NCBI GenBank assembly: GCA_040007095.1
Contig: JBDTVS010000145.1
Span: 1 to 22,609 of the forward strand
Origin: JBDTVS01 sp040007095
GTDB lineage: Bacteria; Acidobacteriota; Vicinamibacteria; Vicinamibacterales; CAVVIG01
Direction: 5' to 3'
Length of the DNA stretch: 22,609 nucleotides
Position 1 is the first letter of the stretch. The number at the start of each line of letters is the position of its first letter. Below, in pieces: positions 1 to 7,735 of this stretch. Under the pieces are notes generated by a model, which was not told where the DNA came from, made no database searches, and saw only the letters and a program-made list of their open reading frames with translations. Made by a program: the position numbers and the translations under genes.

Positions 1-1603
1 CGGCGTTGCCGCCGAGCAGAATGTCGGTGCCTCGGCCGGCCATGTTGGTGGCGATGGTCACCGACCCCTGACGGCCGGCCTGCGCCACGAACTCGGCTTC
101 CTGGGCGTGATACTTCGCGTTCAAGACCACGTGCTTGTCGGCGCCGCCGCCGGTCGTCGTGCCGCGCTTCAGCCCGCGGCGATCGAGCATGGTCGAGATT
201 CGCTCGGACTTCTCGATCGACACCGTGCCGACGAGCACCGGCCGTCCCTTGGCGTGCTCCTCGACAATCTCGGTCACGATGGCGTCCCACTTTTCCTTCT
301 CGGTACGGAACACGAGGTCGGGATTCTCGACCCGCCCGAGGGGACGATTCGGCGGGATGACGACGACATCGAGCTTGTAGATTTTCGCGAACTCTTCGGC
401 CTCGGTGTCGGCCGTGCCGGTCATGCCCGACAGCTTGCTGTACTTGCGGAAATAGTTCTGGAAGGTGACGGTCGCGAGCGTCTGATTCTCGCGCTCGATC
501 TTGACCTTTTCCTTGGCCTCGACCGCCTGGTGCAACCCGTCGCTCCAGCGCCGCCCAGGCATCAAGCGGCCGGTAAACTCGTCCACGATGACGACTTCAC
601 CGTCCTTGACCATGTAGTCCACGTCGCGCTTGAACAATGCGTGGGCGCGCAGCGACTGATTGGTGTGATGGAGCAGCGGCATGTTCGCCGGGTCGTACAG
701 CCCGCCCGGCTGCAGCCGGTGCGACAACATCTGCTCGGCTTTCGCCATGCCGCTTTCGGTCAGCGTGACGGTCTTATGCTTTTCGTCGACGATGTAGTCG
801 CCGGTGGCCTCGAGCGCCTCGCGCTCCTCGGCCTTGGCGTCTCCGCGGGTGACCGCGCCAGGCTTGAGGCGGGGAATAATCCGGTCGACCTCGTAGTAGA
901 GGTCGGTCGATTCTTCCGCGGGTCCCGAGATGATCAGCGGCGTGCGCGCCTCGTCGATCAGAATGCTGTCGACTTCGTCCACAATCGCGAAGCGATGCCC
1001 GCGCTGCACGTAGTGCGCGAGCTCGAACTTCATGTTGTCGCGGAGATAATCGAAGCCGAATTCGTTGTTGGTGCCGTAGGTGATATCCGACGCGTACGCC
1101 ACCTGCCGTTCCGCGTCGTTCAAGTCGTGCTGGATCACGCCGACCGACATGCCCAGAAAGCGGTAGACCCGCCCCATCCACTCGGAATCGCGCCGGGCAA
1201 GATAGTCGTTGACCGTGACGACGTGCACGCCCTTGGCTTCGAGCGCATTGAGATATGCCGGGAGCGTCGCCACCAGCGTCTTGCCTTCGCCGGTCTTCAT
1301 CTCGGCGATCTTGCCCTTGTGCAGCACGGCGCCGCCAATCAACTGCACGTCGAAGTGCCGCATGTTCAACACGCGGCGGCCCGCCTCGCGCACGACGGCG
1401 AAGGCCTCGGCCATGAGATCGTCGAGCGGCTCGCCCCGGGTCAGCCGGTCGCGGAACGCCGCCGTTTTGGCGCGCAGTTGTTCGTCGCTGAGCGCGCTGA
1501 TCGTCGCCTCGAATGCGTTGACTTCGCCGACGATCGGACGCAAACGCTTGAGCTCGCGCTCGTTTGCAGTGCCGACGACCTTAGCAAGCAGTGTTTGGAG
1601 CAT
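1..1603 (-). CDS. secA: Preprotein translocase ATPase SecA, N-terminal 534 residues (cut by window edge)
   Basis: SecA is the cytoplasmic motor that pushes unfolded preproteins through SecYEG using ATP. The reading frame is open from the ATG at 1603 down to base 1 with no stop, so the C-terminal third lies outside the window. The start MLQTLLAKVVG is typical of the family. Walker A (MKTGEGKT) sits at residues 102-109, the same place as in E. coli SecA. The DEAD-type Walker B (DEVDSILIDEAR) is at about 209-220, preceded by YGTNNEFGFDYLRDN at about 176-190. The crosslinking-domain and second-motor motifs (TGRLMPGRRWSDGLHQA, GMTGTADTEAEEF, TNMAGRGTDILLGG) follow in order. The upstream gene on the same strand is an M23 peptidase 152 bases away. 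No strong ribosome binding site is visible before the ATG. The frame is intact over the visible part, and identification is essentially certain. Confidence 0.97.
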   Translation of the reverse strand, partial: MLQTLLAKVVGTANERELKRLRPIVGEVNAFEATISALSDEQLRAKTAAFRDRLTRGEPLDDLMAEAFAVVREAGRRVLNMRHFDVQLIGGAVLHKGKIAEMKTGEGKTLVATLPAYLNALEAKGVHVVTVNDYLARRDSEWMGRVYRFLGMSVGVIQHDLNDAERQVAYASDITYGTNNEFGFDYLRDNMKFELAHYVQRGHRFAIVDEVDSILIDEARTPLIISGPAEESTDLYYEVDRIIPRLKPGAVTRGDAKAEEREALEATGDYIVDEKHKTVTLTESGMAKAEQMLSHRLQPGGLYDPANMPLLHHTNQSLRAHALFKRDVDYMVKDGEVVIVDEFTGRLMPGRRWSDGLHQAVEAKEKVKIERENQTLATVTFQNYFRKYSKLSGMTGTADTEAEEFAKIYKLDVVVIPPNRPLGRVENPDLVFRTEKEKWDAIVTEIVEEHAKGRPVLVGTVSIEKSERISTMLDRRGLKRGTTTGGGADKHVVLNAKYHAQEAEFVAQAGRQGSVTIATNMAGRGTDILLGGNA

Positions 1604-1636
1604 CTACGGCGTGGAAGAGACCCTGGGTATCCCCGC

Positions 1637-1642
1637 ATTGTA
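1637..1642 (-). promoter_or_regulatory. Possible -10 element for secA
   Basis: The minus strand reads TACAAT here, five of six matches to TATAAT, about 34 bases before the secA ATG. A start about 7 bases downstream would leave a leader of under 30 bases. No TTGACA-like -35 lies at the right distance, so this is weak, and secA may be read through from the M23 gene instead. Confidence 0.22.
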
Positions 1643-1755
1643 GCATCTCGCCGGACTCGCGCTCCGGACAGCGGCTTCGGAAACCCCGCCTCGGTCGCCG
1701 CAGTGTGCGTGGGGCGGGCGGGAGGGCGGCGAGAGGCGAGGGGCTCGGCCGTTTC

Positions 1756-2673
1756 TCAACGAATCATCGGCCGCGTCAAGAGGTCCAGCGGATTGAGCAC
1801 GCTCCCGTTCACGAGAATCTCGTAGTGGAGATGGGAGCCCGTCGCCCGGCCGGTCGACCCGACATAGCCGATGACCTGTCCGCGCTTGACTTCCTGACCG
1901 GAGTGGACCGCGTAGCCGCTGAGGTGACCGTAATGCGTGACGAGGCCAAAACCGTGCTTGATGACGATGAGGTTGCCGAAGTCGCCGGAGTACGACGCCG
2001 ACTCGACCTTGCCGTTGGCGGTCGCGTAGACGGGATTGCCCTTCTCGGTCGAAATGTCGATGCCCTGGTGGAACCCGGATTCGCCGGTGAACGGATCGCT
2101 CCGCTTGCCGAACAGGTCGGTCAACCACCCCTTCACCGGCCAGAGCGACGGCGTCGCGGCGGCCAGCGCCTCCCGTCGTTCAACGACATTCCGAACGCTG
2201 CGCAGCCGGCTCTCGAGCCCGCCGAGTACCTCGCGGAGAAGGCCAAAGGTATCCTCAGGCGAGGTCAGCGATGCCGGAAGCATGTCGGTGACGGCGATCC
2301 TGCTGTTCACGCTTCCACCGGCGGCGCGAGCTTTCACGACGGCGGGCAGCTTCTGCATGGCCCGCGCCTGCTCCGGCTCGAGCTTTGCCCGCGTCCCGAG
2401 GTCGTTGATGACGCCCTCGAGCGATTGAATCTGAGACGTCAGCTCGCCGGTCGCCTCCCGATAGCTGCCGTTTTCCTCCTGCAGCGAGGCGTTGACGGTC
2501 CGAATCTGTTCCATCTCGGCTCGAGTGCTCCATTTGGCACCGAGCCCTATCAAGATCGGCAGCAACAGAACGGCAGTCACCGTGATGAGCGTCGGCCGCA
2601 AACTGATCGTGACGCGGCGAACGACGCCGCTCGATCGGTCAGCGATTAACACCGTGTAACGTCGTCCAGGCAT
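1756..2673 (-). CDS. Membrane-anchored M23 (LytM-type) metallopeptidase
   Basis: A 305-residue protein of the M23 family, zinc endopeptidases that cut peptide crosslinks in peptidoglycan. One membrane helix (about 27-46) after a short basic N-terminus anchors it with the rest in the periplasm. A coiled-coil stretch (about 50-115) follows, as in many divisome-associated LytM proteins. The C-terminal peptidase domain (about 178-300) has all zinc and catalytic motifs: HQGIDIS (H202, D206), THYGHLS (H247, H250) and GSHLHYEI (H281, H283). With intact ligands it should be an active enzyme rather than an EnvC-like activator. The ATG has a purine-rich GGAGAG just upstream. It lies before secA on the same strand, an arrangement I recall from other genomes, and could be cotranscribed with it. 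Confidence 0.92.
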   Translation of the reverse strand: MPGRRYTVLIADRSSGVVRRVTISLRPTLITVTAVLLLPILIGLGAKWSTRAEMEQIRTVNASLQEENGSYREATGELTSQIQSLEGVINDLGTRAKLEPEQARAMQKLPAVVKARAAGGSVNSRIAVTDMLPASLTSPEDTFGLLREVLGGLESRLRSVRNVVERREALAAATPSLWPVKGWLTDLFGKRSDPFTGESGFHQGIDISTEKGNPVYATANGKVESASYSGDFGNLIVIKHGFGLVTHYGHLSGYAVHSGQEVKRGQVIGYVGSTGRATGSHLHYEILVNGSVLNPLDLLTRPMIR

Positions 2674-2804
2674 TACTCTCCGCTCTCATCGGTCCGGGCC
2701 AACCAAATCGATTCGGCTATCCGGCGTATTGGTATAGGGTTAGGCGCAAACGACACGCCCAAGAAGTTAAAGGAATCTACCATAGTCAAGTCGGCGGCCC
2801 AAAC

Positions 2805-5012
2805 ATGAAACTTCAAACAGCGAATGTTCGGCGAAAATCCACGGACCTGTTTCTTGTCAGCTTTCTCATCCTGTTTCTTGAGTTGGCGTGCATCCGATGG
2901 TTCGCGAGCACCGTCGTCTTCCTGACGTTCTTCACGAACATCGTCCTGCTTGCGACATTTTTGGGGATGTCGGTCGGATGCCTCGCTGCGAAGAATCGAC
3001 GCAGTCTTGTGGAAACGGTGATGCCGGCCCTGCTCGTGTCGGTCGCGCTCGCCTGGGCGGTGTTGTACGTGTACTCGCGCTTCGGGGAGGTGATGATCGA
3101 CGTCGGGGGACAGGGCTCTCCGCAGCAGATCTATTTCGGCACGGAGTACCGCGCGCACGACGTGTCGCGGTTCGTGGTGCCGCTCGAAGCCGTCGCCGCG
3201 ACGTTCTTCACGCTCGTCGCCCTGACGTTCATCGGACTCGGCCAAACCATGGGCCGGGCGTTCGACAGCGTCCCGGATCGCGTGACGGCCTACACCGTCA
3301 ACATCGCCGGCAGCCTCTTCGGCATCGTGGCCATGGCGGCGTTGTCGTACCTCGAAACGCCGCCCCAGGCATGGTTCGCGATTGTCGTGGTGCTCTGTCT
3401 GTATTTCCTGCCGCGAAGGACGGTCTGGCAAGTTGGCTGCGCGGCCGCAACGCTGGTCATCATCACGCTGTCGGGGCGCACCGAGTCAGCGACGACCGTC
3501 TGGTCTCCCTACTACAAGATTCAGTATGAGAAAGACCTTCGCCGAATCAGCACGAACAACATCGGGCACCAGCAGATGGTCCGGGTCGATCGTGACGGAG
3601 GCGCCGGCTACTCGCTGCCGCATCTGCTGAATCGCGATGCCGGCGGCGCGCCGTTCGAAGAGGTCCTGGTCATCGGCGCCGGTTCCGGGAACGACGTCGC
3701 CGCCGCGCTGCACTACGGCGCGAAACATGTGGACGCGGTCGAGATCGACCCGGCCATCTTCAACCTGGGCAAGCGGGATCACCCCAACATCCCGTACGCC
3801 GATCCCCGCGTGACCGTGCACATCGACGATGGCCGCAGCTTTCTGCGCCGCACCCAGACGCGCTACAACCTGGTGATCTACGCGCTCGTGGACTCCCTGG
3901 TCCTGCACTCCGGGTACTCGACCGTGCGTCTGGAGAGCTTCCTGTTCACTCGAGAAGCGTTTGAAGACATCAAGGCGCGGCTGAAGCCGAACGGCGTGTT
4001 CGCCGCCTACAACGCGTACCGCCAGGGATGGGTCGTGGGCCGGCTGCAGACCATGATGACGACGGTGTTCGGCGATCGACCGCTGGTCATGGGGATGCCG
4101 TACGCGCCGAAAATCGCACCCGGCGATCCGCTGAACTCGATCACCTTCATTCTCGGGGGCGGAGCGGCATCGCCGCTCGGGACGATCCGCCGGCGCATCG
4201 AGGCCCAGCCCTTCTGGATCAACGACCAGCCTCGGCTGAACGAGCTGATCAACGGGTTCGGCCCGCGCGCGCCAGCGGCAGACGCTGCCGACCTCACCTG
4301 GCACCGGATCAGTCCGGCCGCGGTGGAGGTTCGAGCGGATGAACAGTTCCCGGTCGACGACTGGCCGTTCCTGTACCTGCGCGATCCGGTGGTGCCGACC
4401 TTGAACCTCCGTGGGATGGCGATGATCGCCGTCCTATCGGCGATCTTGCTCTACGCCTTCGCGCCGGCCGGGCGGCTCAGGCCCAACTGGCAGATGTTCT
4501 TCATGGGCGCGGGCTTCATGCTGCTCGAAACCAAGAGCGTGGTGCACCTCGCGCTGCTCTATGGCTCGACCTGGATGGTGAACTCGATCGTGGTGTTTGC
4601 CATCCTGATCATGATCCTGTGCAGCAACCTCTTCGTGATCGCGGTCAAGCCGGAGCGAGTCTGGCCGTTTTACGCCCTGCTGGCGCTGGCCCTCCTGGCC
4701 GGCATCGTCGTGCCGATGAGCACGTTCCTGAACCTGCCGGGGATGCTGCGGGTCGTGGCGTCCTGCACGGTGGTGTTTCTGCCAATTTTCTTCGCCGGGA
4801 TCATCTTTGCTACGACCTTCCGCAGTTCGGCCGAGCCGGACATCGACCTGGGCTCGAACATTGCGGGCGCCGTTCTCGGCGGTCTGAGCGAGTCGTTGTC
4901 GCTGATGATCGGCTTCAACCACCTGCTGGTCGTAGCACTGTTGCTCTATGCGCTGTCGGCCCTGGCGGTCAGAAGGTCCGGGGGGCTGGCAAGGCCCGGC
5001 CTTCCCGTGTAA
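2805..5012 (+). CDS. Polytopic membrane protein with spermidine-synthase-like (SAM-binding) domain
   Basis: A 735-residue protein with a Rossmann-fold domain between two membrane blocks. Membrane segments occupy about 13-60, 72-90, 125-148, 162-202 and 207-222. The soluble domain (about 240-520) carries the nucleotide-binding signature VLVIGAGSGNDVAAA (287-301), the acidic end of strand 2 (AVEIDP, 311-316) and HIDDGRSF (339-346), as in spermidine synthases. Seven or so further helices follow (about 537-725). In classical aminopropyltransferases the next strand reads I-V-D-x-x-D-P and holds the polyamine-binding aspartates. Here it reads LVIYALVDSLV (356-366), so that pair is not conserved. 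The substrate is therefore unknown, and aminopropyl transfer to putrescine should not be assumed. No clear ribosome binding site precedes the ATG. It stands alone, divergent from the M23 gene and 213 bases before the next plus-strand gene. Confidence 0.85.
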   Translation: MKLQTANVRRKSTDLFLVSFLILFLELACIRWFASTVVFLTFFTNIVLLATFLGMSVGCLAAKNRRSLVETVMPALLVSVALAWAVLYVYSRFGEVMIDVGGQGSPQQIYFGTEYRAHDVSRFVVPLEAVAATFFTLVALTFIGLGQTMGRAFDSVPDRVTAYTVNIAGSLFGIVAMAALSYLETPPQAWFAIVVVLCLYFLPRRTVWQVGCAAATLVIITLSGRTESATTVWSPYYKIQYEKDLRRISTNNIGHQQMVRVDRDGGAGYSLPHLLNRDAGGAPFEEVLVIGAGSGNDVAAALHYGAKHVDAVEIDPAIFNLGKRDHPNIPYADPRVTVHIDDGRSFLRRTQTRYNLVIYALVDSLVLHSGYSTVRLESFLFTREAFEDIKARLKPNGVFAAYNAYRQGWVVGRLQTMMTTVFGDRPLVMGMPYAPKIAPGDPLNSITFILGGGAASPLGTIRRRIEAQPFWINDQPRLNELINGFGPRAPAADAADLTWHRISPAAVEVRADEQFPVDDWPFLYLRDPVVPTLNLRGMAMIAVLSAILLYAFAPAGRLRPNWQMFFMGAGFMLLETKSVVHLALLYGSTWMVNSIVVFAILIMILCSNLFVIAVKPERVWPFYALLALALLAGIVVPMSTFLNLPGMLRVVASCTVVFLPIFFAGIIFATTFRSSAEPDIDLGSNIAGAVLGGLSESLSLMIGFNHLLVVALLLYALSALAVRRSGGLARPGLPV

Positions 5013-5225
5013 GGACCCGGAGAAATACGGGTGCCAGGCCCAGGATGGCGCCCTTAGTTCTGTTCAGGTCCAGTCCTGCCGCGCCGAGGAGCGTTCCGGC
5101 GTGGTGGCTTTTGGCTGTCGGCAATCAGCCATTACCGACCACGGGTTTCCCCCGGTCGTTTGCGGCCCCGGTGCGGTCCCTCGCAGCCGTGAGCCAGTTC
5201 CCGCGCTGATGTCGCATGACCGGGT

Positions 5226-7148
5226 ATGACCACTTCATCACCGACAGCTTTCGTGGAAGCGACTCGCGACTCGACGAGCGTTCTGGTCGCCATCGAACGG
5301 CGGTGCCTGCGCTGGCTCGCGACGCGCGTGCCGCCCGCGATCAACTCCGATCATTTGACCGCTCTCGCCCTCGCCGCCATGGCTGGGGCCGGGGCCTGCT
5401 ACTGGGCGGCCCGACTCAACCGGCAATGGCTTGCGGGCGTCGTGGTGTGTCTGGCGGCCAACTGGTTTGGCGACAGCCTCGACGGAACGGTCGCTCGCCT
5501 CCGACAGCATCAGCGGCCGAGGTACGGCTTCTACGTGGACCATGTCGTCGACTGCTTCGGGGTGGCGTTCCTGCTCGGCGGGCTCGGGCTGTCGGGGTTC
5601 ATGAGCCCGTTGGTCTCGATGACGCTGCTCGCCGCGTACTTCATGCTCTCGATCGAGATCTATCTCGCGACCTACTGCCTGCGAGTCTTCAAGTTGTCCT
5701 TCGCGGGAGTCGGACCCACCGAATTACGTGTGCTGATCGCCATCGGTTCGCTGGCGTTGATCGGGGATCCGCATGTCGACGTGCTGGGCAGAACGTTCAA
5801 GTTGTTCGACGTGGGCGGGGTCGTCGCCATCGCCGGGATTCTCGTCGTCCTGTCCTGTTCCGTCGCGAGCAATGTGCGGGCTCTCTATAGGGAGGAGCCT
5901 ATTCCCGCTGTTCCATCTATTCCGCCTGTTCCACGGTCGAAGCTGGCGGCCGGACGGGTGCCGGCCGGCAGGCGCTGGCTCATCTTCAACGCGGTTGGCG
6001 CGATGGGATTTGGGGTGCAGCTGCTGCTGGTGTGGGTCCTCACCTCGAGAGCCGGAATCAACTATCTGGCGGCGACGATCCTCGCCGCGGAGGCCGCGAT
6101 CATCCACAACTTCGTCTGGCACTCGTCGTGGACCTGGTCCGACCGCGCCGCCGGCGTACGACAAACCATGCGTCGTCTCGCCCGGTTCAATCTGACCACC
6201 GGCCTGGTCTCCATTGCGGGCAATCTGGCGGTGACTTCAGTGCTTGTCCGTCTGTTCGGCGTTCACTATCTCGCCGCGAACGTCATCGCGATCGCCGCCT
6301 GTTCCGGCGCGAACTTCATCCTGAGCCACCGGGTCGTTTTCGCACCAGCGCTGGTGGTTGTGGCGATGCTGTCCGCCGGAGGTGGCGCACACGCCGCCGA
6401 ACTCTCACCGGACGCGGCCGCGGCGTTCGACCGCAACGTCCGACTCGTCGAAGCCCGTCTGGACGACGAGCGCGCCAGAAAGGCACCGTTTCTCTGGATC
6501 GACCGACTGCCGGAGGCGGCGCGGCGAGAAACGGGCGCGCGCCTGGCGCGGGCCGAAGTCGTGGTGGAGAAGCTGCCGGCGAGCCCCGGCTCGTCCTGGC
6601 CTGGGGCCCTCTTTCATCACTGGATGGCGACCTCGCTGGTCGGCGGCGCATCTCTCGATCGGGTCGTCCAGCTGATGCAGGACTACGACCGATATTCTGA
6701 GGTGTACCGGCCGACGGTCAGACGGTCGACGCTGATCGCGCACGATGGAGACACGTTCACGGCCGCCCTCCAGCTCTTCACGAAAAAAGTCATCAGTGTC
6801 GTCCTCAACACCGAGCAGCGGGTGGCATACCTCAGTGTCAGTCCGACCAGGATGCAGGTCCGCAGCATGAGCACTCGCATCGCGGAGGTGCGAGATCCCG
6901 GCAAGGCGGGGGAGCGCGAAGTGCCGATTGGCCTCGACAGCGGCTTTCTCTGGCGATTCAACAACTACTGCGCGCTTGAACAACAGCCCGTGGGGACTTT
7001 CGTACAGTGCGAGACGCTATCGCTGACGCGGGACACCCCCACTGGCCTGGGCTGGCTGATCGGTCCCTTCGTCACGTCGATTCCGCGCGAGTCGCTCGAA
7101 TTCACGCTCACAGCGATGCGAACCTCTTTGCAAGGCGGTCGGCGATGA
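5226..7148 (+). CDS. Three-domain fusion: CDP-alcohol phosphatidyltransferase, GtrA-like domain, exported SRPBCC/START-like domain
   Basis: A 640-residue protein with three modules. Residues 1-215 are a CDP-alcohol phosphatidyltransferase, the membrane enzyme class that moves a phosphatidyl group from CDP-diacylglycerol to an alcohol. The full active-site signature is present: D83, D86-G87, A90-R91, G101, D105 and D109. A proline-rich linker (222-249) leads to a GtrA/DPMS-type four-helix membrane domain (about 250-373), a family linked to flipping or handling polyprenyl-linked sugars. A hydrophobic stretch ending in AHA (373-390), much like a signal peptide, precedes residues 392-640, which resemble START/SRPBCC lipid-binding proteins (WRFNNYCALEQ, TLSLTRDTP, PRESLEFTL). 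Topology should place this part outside the cytoplasm. The stop overlaps the next start (ATGA), implying translational coupling. No good ribosome binding site is seen for the ATG. The alcohol acceptor is unknown. The frame is continuous, with no sign of frameshift. Confidence 0.85.
   Translation: MTTSSPTAFVEATRDSTSVLVAIERRCLRWLATRVPPAINSDHLTALALAAMAGAGACYWAARLNRQWLAGVVVCLAANWFGDSLDGTVARLRQHQRPRYGFYVDHVVDCFGVAFLLGGLGLSGFMSPLVSMTLLAAYFMLSIEIYLATYCLRVFKLSFAGVGPTELRVLIAIGSLALIGDPHVDVLGRTFKLFDVGGVVAIAGILVVLSCSVASNVRALYREEPIPAVPSIPPVPRSKLAAGRVPAGRRWLIFNAVGAMGFGVQLLLVWVLTSRAGINYLAATILAAEAAIIHNFVWHSSWTWSDRAAGVRQTMRRLARFNLTTGLVSIAGNLAVTSVLVRLFGVHYLAANVIAIAACSGANFILSHRVVFAPALVVVAMLSAGGGAHAAELSPDAAAAFDRNVRLVEARLDDERARKAPFLWIDRLPEAARRETGARLARAEVVVEKLPASPGSSWPGALFHHWMATSLVGGASLDRVVQLMQDYDRYSEVYRPTVRRSTLIAHDGDTFTAALQLFTKKVISVVLNTEQRVAYLSVSPTRMQVRSMSTRIAEVRDPGKAGEREVPIGLDSGFLWRFNNYCALEQQPVGTFVQCETLSLTRDTPTGLGWLIGPFVTSIPRESLEFTLTAMRTSLQGGRR
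5899..5934 (+). repeat. Degenerate tandem repeat, 2 x 18 bp, at a domain junction
   Basis: Two 18-base units (CTATTCCCGCTGTTCCAT and CTATTCCGCCTGTTCCAC, three differences) lie head to tail inside the fusion gene. They encode the proline-rich linker between the phosphatidyltransferase and GtrA-like domains. The repeat is noticeably lower in GC than the flanking coding sequence. Confidence 0.6.
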
Positions 7149-7735
7149 AGCGAACCCTGGGCTTTGCCGTCGCTGTTTCCCTCGCCTGCTCCACGTCCAT
7201 GGCCGCACAAATCGGCACGGGCGAACGCACGCACTCGCTGTTGGACGCCGTCGTCGCGGAGGCCAGCACTCAGGCGCCCGCTCGCACGCGTGATTCGACC
7301 CGCGGGACGCGACCACCGCCCGGCTGGCAAGTGGTTCGCTTGATTGATCCCGGCGTGGAGATCTCGATGATCCTCGCCGGGAGCGGGCAGAGACTCGGAC
7401 AATTCGTCTCCGCTACCGACGACGAACTGATCGTGAAGGAGCGACGCTGGGGACGTGACGAACGGATTGACCGCGACGACGTCCTGCGTATCACGGTCCG
7501 ACGAACGACTCACGAGCGATCCGCCAAATTTGCTGCCGGCGGGGCGGCGTTGGGCGCGGTTGCCGGTCTGCTTTCATTTGCCTCGCTGGCGTTCAAGCAA
7601 TGCGGTGGGTCGTGCACCGACGAAAAGATTCTGCTGGGCCTGTCGATCTTCGGGCTGCCGGTCGCGGGCGGAGTTCTGGGCTGGCAACTGTCAGCGACCC
7701 GGACGACGGTCCTGGTCTACGAGCGGAGTGCCTGA
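7145..7735 (+). CDS. Exported hypothetical protein with two glycine-rich hydrophobic segments
   Basis: A 196-residue protein I do not recognise. I chose the ATG at 7145, which overlaps the stop of the fusion gene (ATGA), because it starts a clear signal peptide (MKRTLGFAVAVSLACSTSMAAQ, cut probably after AAQ or SMA). A start further upstream at 7007 in the same frame would bury this signal inside coding sequence of the fusion gene. A mid-protein segment (about 60-115, with the run MILAGSGQRLGQFVSATDDE) looks like a small beta-barrel of SH3 or LSm type. Two glycine-rich hydrophobic stretches follow (AAGGAALGAVAGLLSF and LGLSIFGLPVAGGVLGWQL), which could form a membrane hairpin. Coupling to the fusion gene suggests an envelope role. 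Its last 45 bases overlap the 3' end of the opposing kinase gene. Confidence 0.7.
   Translation: MKRTLGFAVAVSLACSTSMAAQIGTGERTHSLLDAVVAEASTQAPARTRDSTRGTRPPPGWQVVRLIDPGVEISMILAGSGQRLGQFVSATDDELIVKERRWGRDERIDRDDVLRITVRRTTHERSAKFAAGGAALGAVAGLLSFASLAFKQCGGSCTDEKILLGLSIFGLPVAGGVLGWQLSATRTTVLVYERSA

Noticed and set aside
107..1825. A 572-codon plus-strand open frame.
   Set aside because: It lies antisense to secA and the end of the M23 gene, is rich in R, H, D and V, and shows no domain; it is a GC-rich shadow frame.
2674..2804. Divergent promoters between the M23 and spermidine-synthase-like genes (TATAGG, TATACC, TTGACT).
   Set aside because: AT-rich words are present but no -35/-10 pair has acceptable spacing on either strand.
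5113..5136. Hairpin TGGCTG/CAGCCA in the gap before the fusion gene, as a terminator.
   Set aside because: It has no T-run after it on either strand; TTTT lies on the wrong side.
7007..7144. Earlier start for the small exported protein.
   Set aside because: It would place a signal peptide in the middle of the protein and lies inside the conserved end of the fusion gene; the ATGA overlap at 7145 is a better start.
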